Shown here in pieces: positions 34,956 through 41,938 of a DNA stretch of 64,000 nt. Under the pieces are notes generated by a model. It did not search any database. It saw only the letters and a list, made by a program, of their open reading frames with translations, and was not told the origin of the DNA. This stretch comes from Pseudomonadota bacterium. Its GTDB lineage: Bacteria > Pseudomonadota > Gammaproteobacteria > Steroidobacterales > Steroidobacteraceae. The DNA lies in NCBI GenBank assembly GCA_018241505.1, contig JAFEDS010000009.1, positions 248,001-312,000 on the forward strand. The letters run 5' to 3'. Both the position numbers and the translations under genes were made by a program. The stretch's first letter is position 1; every line of letters begins with the position of its first letter.

Positions 34956-35410
34956 GACAATGCGGCGGCAATTGTCTTCGACAGGCAGATTGCTGAAACT
35001 GGACACAACGACCGAAATTCGGCGCTCTGCTGAAGTCCTGCACTGACCTGTTGCCGGTCGAGAACGCCGTATCCGAGGCTGCGGAAGAAGTGCTCGGCGG
35101 TTTCAGTGAGGAGCACGAGCTGACTGATGTGGTCTGTTCGAGCCGCGTTTTCAACGCAGGCAACGAGCTCACGACCCAACCCGCGCTTGCGATATTCCGG
35201 GGCAATCACCAGCGATCGCAATAAGGCCTCTCGCCCGAAGCATTCGAGCGCGACGGCGCCGACAATCGCACCGCGCTTCTCTAGAACCCATATCTGAGGC
35301 TCATTGATGCTGACGATATCGGCTGTCGGCAATCGGGCTGCCTCGAGCAACGCCAGGACAGCCGGTAGATCCTGGGCACGCCCGCGACGAATGTCAGGTT
35401 GCGGACTCAT
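34952..35410 (-). CDS. arsN2: Arsenic-operon GNAT N-acetyltransferase
   Basis: 152 residues from ATG 35410 (MSPQPDIRR). It has the GNAT acetyl-CoA motif LVIAPEYRKRGLGRELV, followed by LLTETAEHFFRSLGYGVLDR, a pattern typical of ArsN2. The family is found in ars operons; ArsN1 relatives acetylate arsinothricin-like compounds, but the ArsN2 substrate is not settled. It overlaps the end of arsI by 17 bases and the start of aqpS by 4 bases, so it is clearly part of the operon. Confidence 0.84.
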   Translation of the reverse strand: MSPQPDIRRGRAQDLPAVLALLEAARLPTADIVSINEPQIWVLEKRGAIVGAVALECFGREALLRSLVIAPEYRKRGLGRELVACVENAARTDHISQLVLLTETAEHFFRSLGYGVLDRQQVSAGLQQSAEFRSLCPVSAICLSKTIAAALS

Positions 35411-35903
35411 TCGGCGCACAACACTGCGAAGACTCGGATTGGGTTTGGCGCTGAGTCGGCACACAACAAACCGCCTTTACGCTCGCGGCGGGCGTTGTGG
35501 ATGTGCCATGGTCAAATACCGGCGTGTCCTCTCCATACACGGGAATGTTTGCCAGCGTATGGAAGGTCTCCCAGGCGATGCCTGAAGGATCTGTGACCCA
35601 GTACTTGTCCGAGCGCGCGTAACAGCAAGGCTGCTCGTCCTCCTGAACCATCCGCTCGTCGGCAGCTTTGAGCCGCCCCTGCATTCCGCGCAGCTCATCG
35701 TCGGAGTCTACCTGGAAGCCAAGGTGATTGACGCCGGTCGGCTGATGGTGCGTGGAAATTGCGAAATTGACGCGCGGATCGTCGAGCATCCATTTCGCAT
35801 AGTCGCTTTTGAGAACGGACGGCTCATCGCCGAACAACTTCGAATAGAATCGAACACTGTCGTTCAGGTTGGATACGGAGACGTGCACATGGAAGCGCTT
35901 CAC
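35394..35903 (-). CDS. arsI: ArsI C-As lyase (organoarsenical demethylase)
   Basis: Type I extradiol-dioxygenase-like enzyme that splits the C-As bond of trivalent organoarsenicals. From the GTG at 35903 (AGGAGA site, 5-base spacing, GTGA overlap with the arsR stop) it has 169 residues. The metal ligands His5, His60 (GVNHLGF) and Glu112 (WETF) and the arsenic-binding vicinal pair Cys93-Cys94 (QPCCYARSDKYWVTDPSG) are all present. The C-terminal ~45 residues form a Ser/Thr/Cys-rich tail with two further CC pairs, longer than needed for catalysis. CadI-type proteins share the fold, but the ars context favours ArsI. Confidence 0.9.
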   Translation of the reverse strand: MKRFHVHVSVSNLNDSVRFYSKLFGDEPSVLKSDYAKWMLDDPRVNFAISTHHQPTGVNHLGFQVDSDDELRGMQGRLKAADERMVQEDEQPCCYARSDKYWVTDPSGIAWETFHTLANIPVYGEDTPVFDHGTSTTPAASVKAVCCVPTQRQTQSESSQCCAPNESAT

Positions 35904-36232
35904 GAGGATCTCCTCTTGCGATTCGGTACGGAGGCGGGCGCGCAGCTTTGCCCGCCACAACAGTTTTCGCTGAGAAAGCCCAATAGGGCATTCATCTGTT
36001 CGTAGTTCGTCGAGTAATAGATGAAGCGACCTTCCTGGCGAGCGTGGACCAGGTCCGCGTGGCTCAGTGTCTTCAGATGGAATGACAGGGTATTGGTCGG
36101 AATGCCGAGCCGCTCCGCAATCTCACTGGCAGCCATTCCGTTGGGACCGGCCTGCACCAGAAGCCGATACACCTCCAGGCGACTGCCCTGTGCCAACGCG
36201 CCCAATGCCCTGACTGCGATTTTCGACTCCAT
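35900..36232 (-). CDS. arsR: Arsenite-responsive repressor ArsR
   Basis: 110 residues, winged helix (EIAERLGIPTNTLSFHLKTLSHADLV...EGRFIYYSTNY). The inducer cysteines are C-terminal (ENCCGGQSC), as in the ArsR subgroup that senses As(III) with a C-terminal Cys pair rather than the E. coli helix site. It lies 7 bases after arsC and overlaps arsI by 4 bases. It probably controls its own operon from the palindrome before arsC. Confidence 0.9.
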   Translation of the reverse strand: MESKIAVRALGALAQGSRLEVYRLLVQAGPNGMAASEIAERLGIPTNTLSFHLKTLSHADLVHARQEGRFIYYSTNYEQMNALLGFLSENCCGGQSCAPASVPNRKRRSS

Positions 36233-36239
36233 GCGTTTG

Positions 36240-36680
36240 CTAAACCCGCGGAGTCTTCACGAAAGTTGGCGCGTATTTCACGATGCGGTTCTTGATCTCA
36301 TCGCGCGCTGTACGGAAGCGGCTGAGCAACATTGTGTGGGTCAGGCTCGCATCGTCACTGGCCGGGTCTGGAATGGGCCAATGAATACGCTGCACCCGTC
36401 CGGACACGATCGGGCACACCTCCTCGGCGCATAACGTGATGACGGCATCCACAGTGCTGGCATCAATTTCGTCTACAGACTTTGAGCGGTGTCCCGATAT
36501 GTCGATTCCGAGCTCGGACATCACTTCAATGGCGCAAGGGTTGACCCGGGAGGGTTTGGAACCCGCACTGATCACCTCGACCTCGGGGCCAAGCAGCCGG
36601 CGCGCCAGTCCTTCGGCCATTTGGCTCCGGGCTGAGTTGGCGACACATAGAAAGAGTAGGCGCTTATGCATAGTGCTCAT
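36240..36680 (-). CDS. arsC: Arsenate reductase, low-molecular-weight phosphatase type
   Basis: Reduces arsenate to arsenite using thioredoxin or a related thiol system. 146 residues with the P-loop CVANSARS (C-x5-R, Cys12-Arg18), the resolving cysteines Cys84 and Cys89 (LCAEEVC), and the IPDPASDD Asp motif. ATG 36680 or 36671 may be used. It is the first gene of the arsenic operon. The operon is about 77 bases downstream of the hydrogenase-like operon on the same strand but has its own promoter-like sequence. Confidence 0.92.
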   Translation of the reverse strand: MSTMHKRLLFLCVANSARSQMAEGLARRLLGPEVEVISAGSKPSRVNPCAIEVMSELGIDISGHRSKSVDEIDASTVDAVITLCAEEVCPIVSGRVQRIHWPIPDPASDDASLTHTMLLSRFRTARDEIKNRIVKYAPTFVKTPRV

Positions 36681-36713
36681 TGACCGCGAGCCAGGGCGGC
36701 TTTAAATCGACAA

Positions 36714-36729
36714 TTCCAGTATAATGGAA
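36714..36729 (-). promoter_or_regulatory. Candidate ArsR operator over the -10 box of the ars operon
   Basis: TTCCA (36714-36718) and TGGAA (36725-36729) form an inverted repeat with a 6-base centre. On the minus strand the repeat contains TATACT (36723-36718), a good -10, about 40 bases before the arsC ATG. The -35 is weak. A repressor bound here would block the promoter. Confidence 0.5.
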
Positions 36730-36757
36730 ATGATGATCGCGCGACCGGCACTAAATG

Positions 36758-37312
36758 TCAACGCGCATGCGGGTCCTGTGCGGTACCGGTCGCAACGCCC
36801 GGCCCGGGCGAGTGAGTGACGGCGGTGAGAATGCCCTGCAGGATTCGTATCGGGCTGGGTGGGCAACCAGTCACGGCGACATCAACCGGAATGACGTTCG
36901 AAATGCGCCCGCGGCTCGCATAACTTTCAGCAAAGATGCCGCCGGTACAACCGCAATCGCCGATGGCGACGACCAGCTTGGGGTCAGGGGTTGCCTCGTA
37001 CGTGCGCAGCAGGGCGGCCTCCATGTGTTTCGACACCGGGCCGGTGACCAACAGCAGATCGGCGTGCCGGGGACTTGCCACGAACCGAATGCCGAGACCC
37101 TCGAGGTTGTAAATCGGATTGTTGAGGGCATGGATCTCAAGCTCGCAGCCGTTGCAGGAACCCGCATCGATGTGGCGGATGCACAGCGCACGGTCAAGGA
37201 CGGCGCGGATCTGGTCCTGTAGGCCATCGCGCAGGCGCAAGCTCTCGTCGGCCTGCGGAGGCGTCTCCGAGACGATGCCGATCGATGCAATCTGACGCAG
37301 TGTTTTTAACAT
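36758..37312 (-). CDS. Small [4Fe-4S] subunit of hydrogenase-4-like complex (HyfI/NuoB-like)
   Basis: 184 residues of the NuoB/HycG/HyfI family, holding the cluster next to the active-site subunit. The cluster cysteines are kept: Cys53 and Cys56 (SCNGCELE), Cys120 (GDCGCTGG) and Cys150 (GCPPSP). The C-terminus is a short Gly/Pro tail. It is the last gene of the six-gene operon, 11 bases after the large subunit. Membrane-associated on the cytoplasmic side. Cluster ligands are intact although the partner subunit has lost nickel ligands. Confidence 0.87.
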   Translation of the reverse strand: MLKTLRQIASIGIVSETPPQADESLRLRDGLQDQIRAVLDRALCIRHIDAGSCNGCELEIHALNNPIYNLEGLGIRFVASPRHADLLLVTGPVSKHMEAALLRTYEATPDPKLVVAIGDCGCTGGIFAESYASRGRISNVIPVDVAVTGCPPSPIRILQGILTAVTHSPGPGVATGTAQDPHAR

Positions 37313-37323
37313 GCGGGCTGGCT

Positions 37324-38856
37324 CTACAAATCAGTACCGCTGTAGGCGAGATTGAAAGACTTGTTGATGAGCGGGAAGTCCGGGACGATGTTGCCGATGA
37401 TGGCGTGCTCGATCGCAGGCCAGTTCTGCCACGAGGGATCGTGCGGGTGACATCGGCGGATAGTGCCCGCGGGGCCGGCCTCGATCGCGACAAACACTGG
37501 TCCGCGCCAACCCTCGATCAACCCCGCGCCGACCGCCCCTGTGGCGGGTACGCCCACTGGCCAATGGTGCGGTCCCTCCGGCAGCGCGCGCAGGATATTT
37601 TGAACGAGGCGACACGATTCCAGCAGCTCATCGAAACGAACATTGACGCGCGCCGCTACGTCACCTTCGCGACGAACGATCTTCGTAACGGACAACTGTG
37701 GATACGGCTGGCAGGGTAGATCGCAACGCAGGTCGAATGCCTGCCCGCTCGCGCGCCCGGCAAGCCCGTTGAGACCTAACCGTTTGGCGAGTTCCGGAGT
37801 GACGGTGCCGGCGCCCGTGAACCGATCCCGTACTCCCTCATGCTCGTCGTAGATAATGCGCAACGTCAACACTTCGTCCGCGATCTCGCGCAGGCATCGG
37901 CTGAGTTGAGCGGCGCCTATTCGCGTGAGATCGCGCTGCGTCCCCCCGGGTACGATGGCGTCCATCAAGTACCGTTGCCCGAAGGCATCCTGGCCGGCGC
38001 GAAGGAGGTGCTCCTTCAACCGCGAGAATTGCGCGAGGCCAAAGGCAAAACCCGCATCATTGCCGAGCGCGCCTAAATCCCCCAAATGGTTGGCGATCCG
38101 CTCGATTTCGAGGTACAGCGCACGCAGCCAGGCCGCTCGTGGCGGTACCTCATTGCCAACCACTCCTTCGAGTGCTTGGCAGTAGGCCCAGGAGAATGCC
38201 ACGGCGGAGTCTCCTGAGACGCGCGCGGCCAATCGATGTGCCTCGAGAATCGGTAACTGGGTGAAGCGAAGCTCGATCCCCTTGTGGACGTAGCCCAGGC
38301 GCTCTTCTAGTCGCAACACCTTTTCGCCGACAACCGAGAAGCGGAAATGCCCAGGCTCGATTGTGCCGGCGTGCACCGGACCCACGGCAATCTCGTGTAC
38401 TCCATCGCCTTCGACACGCACAAACTCGTAGGCGTCGGTGGCCGGCTCGGCAAGCGCCGTCAAGGAGGGTGGCGGATCCACCAATGGCCGATAGTCTGCT
38501 CGCCAGGCTGCATGACGCAGCCACGGGCGGCAATCCGGATCCGTGGAACGGACGCCTGACAGATCCGCTATCGCGCGTTGCATTCGTCCGGCGGCGGGAA
38601 ACAGATCCTCGATCCCAGGGTACGGCTCATCAGTGCCGGTCATCTGCAGCGTGAGGATCAAACCCGTCTGCCCGGCAATAAATGCTCCATGAATGCACTG
38701 GGCATCCCAGCCGGCCCAGAGCGCCAATAGCCTGGCGCCTGCGTCAGACAGATCGGAGGTTACTTTCCGCCAGTGCTGTAGTGGGATAGTGATTGCGCGC
38801 AGTCCGGGCGCGCCAGGTTGGGTTTCACATTGGTCAATCAGTGCTTGTAGTGTCAT
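37324..38856 (-). CDS. Large subunit of hydrogenase-4-like complex, nickel site lost (HyfG/NuoCD-like)
   Basis: About 510 residues: an N-terminal NuoC-like domain (1-165) and a NuoD/HycE-like domain. The nickel site is gone. Where HycE has VCGICGFAHS this protein has VSGDSAVAFS (about 213-221), and where it has DPCYSC it has NLAYSG near the C-terminus. All four Cys ligands are thus Ser, Ser, Ala and Gly. It cannot be a [NiFe] hydrogenase and fits the hydrogenase-related (Ehr) lineage between group 4 hydrogenases and complex I. The ATG at 38856 has GGAGG 8 bases upstream and follows the previous stop by 1 base. Confidence 0.88.
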   Translation of the reverse strand: MTLQALIDQCETQPGAPGLRAITIPLQHWRKVTSDLSDAGARLLALWAGWDAQCIHGAFIAGQTGLILTLQMTGTDEPYPGIEDLFPAAGRMQRAIADLSGVRSTDPDCRPWLRHAAWRADYRPLVDPPPSLTALAEPATDAYEFVRVEGDGVHEIAVGPVHAGTIEPGHFRFSVVGEKVLRLEERLGYVHKGIELRFTQLPILEAHRLAARVSGDSAVAFSWAYCQALEGVVGNEVPPRAAWLRALYLEIERIANHLGDLGALGNDAGFAFGLAQFSRLKEHLLRAGQDAFGQRYLMDAIVPGGTQRDLTRIGAAQLSRCLREIADEVLTLRIIYDEHEGVRDRFTGAGTVTPELAKRLGLNGLAGRASGQAFDLRCDLPCQPYPQLSVTKIVRREGDVAARVNVRFDELLESCRLVQNILRALPEGPHHWPVGVPATGAVGAGLIEGWRGPVFVAIEAGPAGTIRRCHPHDPSWQNWPAIEHAIIGNIVPDFPLINKSFNLAYSGTDL

Positions 38857-38857
38857 C

Positions 38858-40315
38858 TCACTCGCCTCCAATCAGGCGCGCCGCCGCGCGATACCAGTCG
38901 GCGAGGTAGGGAGGCACGTAGATCCCCAACATGAGAACGATGGCAAGATGGGCGAATACCGGCAACAGCGCCGGCGGATGCGGCAGGCGCCTGGCGGTGG
39001 TTTCACCAAACACCATGGGCTGCACGCGCCCGAAGATGGCAGCGAAGGCAACACCCAGGGCAGCGAGAAGAAACGGCGTTGCCCAAGGGTGCTCACGCAT
39101 GGCTGTGGTGAGAATCAAGAACTCGCTCGCAAAGACTCCGAAGGGCGGCATGCCCAGGATTGCGAGCGATCCCATCATCAGACCCCAGCCGACCGTTGGA
39201 CTGAGGGTAATCAGTCCCCGGATTTGCTCCATTAGCTGCGAGCCGGCCTTCTGCGCCGCATGGCCGGCGGCAAAGAAGATCGCGGATTTCGTCAGCGAGT
39301 GCACGGTCATATGCAGGAGAGCTGCGAAGTTCGCGACCGGCCCGCCCATCCCGAATGCGAACGTAACGATCCCCATGTGTTCGATCGAGGAATAGGCGAA
39401 CAGCCGCTTGATGTCGCGCTGGCGCCAGAGGAAGAACGCTGCCAATACGACCGACAGCAACCCGAAGCTCATTAACATCTGCGCCGGGAGTTGCGAATGC
39501 AGGGAGCCTTCAACGAGTATTTTGCAGCGCACCACCGCGTAGATGGCGACGTTGAGCAGCAAACCGGACAAGACCGCGGAGATAGGTGTCGGGCCCTCCG
39601 CGTGGGCATCCGGCAGCCAGTTATGAAGCGGCGCGAGCCCCACCTTCGTGCCGTAGCCGACGAGAAGGAACACGAACGCGAGTCCCAGCACAGTGGGCTC
39701 GAGTTGTCCTTTCACACTGTTCAGGTGCGTCCACAACAGAGCCGTGACTCCTTCCGCACCCAACACCTTCTCTGCGGCAAAATACAACAGAATCGTGCCG
39801 AAGAGTGCCTGAGCAATCCCCACACCGCAGAGAATAAAGTACTTCCATCCAGCCTCCAGACTCGCCGCAGTCCGGTAGAGCGTGACCAGCAGTACGGTGG
39901 ATAGGGTGGCTGCTTCCATCGCCACCCACACGAGCCCCATATTGTTGGTCGTGAGCGCGATCAGCATCGTCGTCATGAATAGCTGATACATGCTGTGATA
40001 CAGCCGAAGGCGCGGCGCGCTGACCCGGCCGTGATCCATCTCGACGCGCATATACGGACGGGAAAAAATTGAAGTGGTGAGCCCGACGAAGGCGGTGAGG
40101 GTGACCAGGAAAACATTGAAAGGATCAATGAAAAACTGCTCGTGGGCCACCAGCAGAGAGCCTTCGCTCACAACGCGTACCGTAAGCGCGCAGGCAGCGA
40201 GGAAAGTGATGAGGCTCGCCGCGATGTTCAGTTCCGGGGCCCAGCGCCGCGCTCCGAAGACACCGAGCGCCAGTGCGCCGCAGAGTGGAGCGCTGAGCAA
40301 CAGCAGAAACTCCAT
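38858..40315 (-). CDS. Proton-pumping-type membrane subunit, HyfF-like (NuoL/M/N family)
   Basis: 485 residues and about fourteen membrane segments. Polar signatures of antiporter-like subunits are present: GLVWVAMEAATL (membrane Glu), a conserved Lys in GYGTKVGLAPLHNWLPDAHAE, and the SSIEHMG helix followed by HSLTKSAIFF. It should form an ion-conducting part of the membrane arm. The ATG at 40315 directly follows the hyfE-like stop. A normal-length relative of hydrogenase-4 component F. Confidence 0.87.
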   Translation of the reverse strand: MEFLLLLSAPLCGALALGVFGARRWAPELNIAASLITFLAACALTVRVVSEGSLLVAHEQFFIDPFNVFLVTLTAFVGLTTSIFSRPYMRVEMDHGRVSAPRLRLYHSMYQLFMTTMLIALTTNNMGLVWVAMEAATLSTVLLVTLYRTAASLEAGWKYFILCGVGIAQALFGTILLYFAAEKVLGAEGVTALLWTHLNSVKGQLEPTVLGLAFVFLLVGYGTKVGLAPLHNWLPDAHAEGPTPISAVLSGLLLNVAIYAVVRCKILVEGSLHSQLPAQMLMSFGLLSVVLAAFFLWRQRDIKRLFAYSSIEHMGIVTFAFGMGGPVANFAALLHMTVHSLTKSAIFFAAGHAAQKAGSQLMEQIRGLITLSPTVGWGLMMGSLAILGMPPFGVFASEFLILTTAMREHPWATPFLLAALGVAFAAIFGRVQPMVFGETTARRLPHPPALLPVFAHLAIVLMLGIYVPPYLADWYRAAARLIGGE

Positions 40316-40984
40316 TCAGCGCCTCTCCTTCAGAGACTCGAGATGATGCAGATCCAGACTGTCAAACTGCTCGCGGATCTGAAAAAAGAAAATGCCCAGG
40401 ACCAGGACGGCCACGAGCACATCGAGGGCCACACCGAACTCAATAATCATCGGCATACCGTAGGTGGCGCTCATCGCACCGAAGAAGAGTCCATTCTCCA
40501 TTGAAAGAAAGCCCACCACCTGTGACATGGCCTTGCGGCGCGTGATCATGGTGACAAAGGACAGCAGGATCACGGCAACGGCGATGCCGATGGCATTGCG
40601 CGTGGCCGTGCTGGCAAGAGCGGAGATGGGCTGGGCCAGGCCGAACGCAAATACGACAACGAGGAGCCCGATCAGCATCGTACCCGAGATGTTCAGTAGC
40701 GGTTCGGTGTCCCAATAGACTCGTAGTCGCCGAATGAGCCGGTGGAGAATCCACGGCAGGAAAACGACCTTCAGTGCCAGTGTCAAAGCGGCAGACAGAT
40801 ACAGGTGATGTTCTCCGGTACGCCAGGCCAGCAGGAGTGTTGCCACCAACAGCACCGTGCCCTGTACGGCGAGGAGATTCACGAGGGTCACAATGCGCCG
40901 TTGGGCGAGCATGGCAAACGACAACAGCAATAGGAGTGCCGCGCAAAAGTTGAGTAGCTGCAGATCGAAGGGAGTTCCCGCCAC
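40316..40984 (-). CDS. Small membrane subunit, HyfE-like
   Basis: 222 residues with five to six hydrophobic segments (LLLLSFAMLAQRRIV, TVLLVATLLLAW, TMLIGLLVVVFAFGL and others), matching the HyfE/MrpC-NuoK-like subunit. GTG start at 40984, 3 bases after the stop of the hyfC-like gene. Position between HyfC- and HyfF-like genes matches the known order hyfBCEFGI. No soluble domain or cofactor motif. Confidence 0.8.
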   Translation of the reverse strand: MAGTPFDLQLLNFCAALLLLLSFAMLAQRRIVTLVNLLAVQGTVLLVATLLLAWRTGEHHLYLSAALTLALKVVFLPWILHRLIRRLRVYWDTEPLLNISGTMLIGLLVVVFAFGLAQPISALASTATRNAIGIAVAVILLSFVTMITRRKAMSQVVGFLSMENGLFFGAMSATYGMPMIIEFGVALDVLVAVLVLGIFFFQIREQFDSLDLHHLESLKERR

Positions 40985-40987
40985 GGC

Positions 40988-41938
40988 TCAGGCTCCGAGC
41001 AGGAGGTGCACGAGCAGGCCGAGCACGGCTAGGAGAAAGGCGACGGCCAGGAACTCCGGTGCGCGAAACACGCGCAACTTGGCGGAGACCGTCTCGATAA
41101 AGGCGAGACCCGCGCCAGCCACGGTGAGTTTGACGGCCAGCAGTGGAATGGAAGCCAACAAGACAGCCGGAGCACTTTCGCGTGTGGAGACACCCCAAGG
41201 GATGAACAGCGCAAAGCCGATGCAAGCGTAGTTGAAGAGCTTGAGGGCGGCCGCCCACTCCATCAGCGCCAGATGGCGCGCCGAGTATTCCAACAACATC
41301 GCCTCGTGAATCATGGTGAGCTCGAGATGCGTGGTTGGATTGTCGATCGGAATCCGCGCGTTCTCGGCGAGGAGCACCAGGACAAACGCGACCGCTGTGA
41401 ACGCAAGACTCGGATACAGCGCCAGCGTTTCTGTAGCCAGGTTCTCGGTGATGGCCGGCAGTGCGGTGGTCGCAGAGATCATCGAGGCGACGAAGATGAC
41501 CATGAGGAGAGCGGGCTCGGCCAGGAACCCCACCATCATCTCGCGGCGGGCCCCGAGCGTGCCGAATGCCGTGCCGATGTCCATCGCGGCAAGCGAAAGG
41601 AAGACCCGCGCCGTCGCCAGGAGTCCCACGAGCGCGATGGCATCCGCTGCAATCGTGAAGGGCAAGCGGGTACCCATTGACGGAATGATGCCGGCAACCA
41701 GCACCATTGCCCCAAATACGATGTAGGGTGAGGCGCGAAACAGGGGCGAGGCAGTCGCGGCGATCACCGCGTCCTTGTGAAAGAGCTTACGCAGGTTCCG
41801 ATATGGGAGCCAGATGCTCGGTGCACGCCGGTTTTGTAGCCACGCACGACACTGATTGACCCAACCGAGAAACAGGGGAGCTGCCATCAGTGCGGCGACC
41901 AGCTCAATGAGCTGGGTCAGGGTCTCGATTGTCTTCAT
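40988..41938 (-). CDS. Membrane anchor subunit, HyfC-like (NuoH family)
   Basis: 316 residues, about eight membrane segments. It shows the NuoH/HycD signature: a GWVNQCRAWLQNRRAPSIWLPYRNLRKLFHK loop (shared by HyfC proteins, split here for length) and ARIPIDNPTTHLELTMIHEAMLLEYS. This subunit couples the soluble arm to ion translocation. Its ATG overlaps the preceding stop (ATGA). Charged residues of the signature loop are all kept, so the membrane arm looks functional. Confidence 0.87.
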   Translation of the reverse strand: MKTIETLTQLIELVAALMAAPLFLGWVNQCRAWLQNRRAPSIWLPYRNLRKLFHKDAVIAATASPLFRASPYIVFGAMVLVAGIIPSMGTRLPFTIAADAIALVGLLATARVFLSLAAMDIGTAFGTLGARREMMVGFLAEPALLMVIFVASMISATTALPAITENLATETLALYPSLAFTAVAFVLVLLAENARIPIDNPTTHLELTMIHEAMLLEYSARHLALMEWAAALKLFNYACIGFALFIPWGVSTRESAPAVLLASIPLLAVKLTVAGAGLAFIETVSAKLRVFRAPEFLAVAFLLAVLGLLVHLLLGA

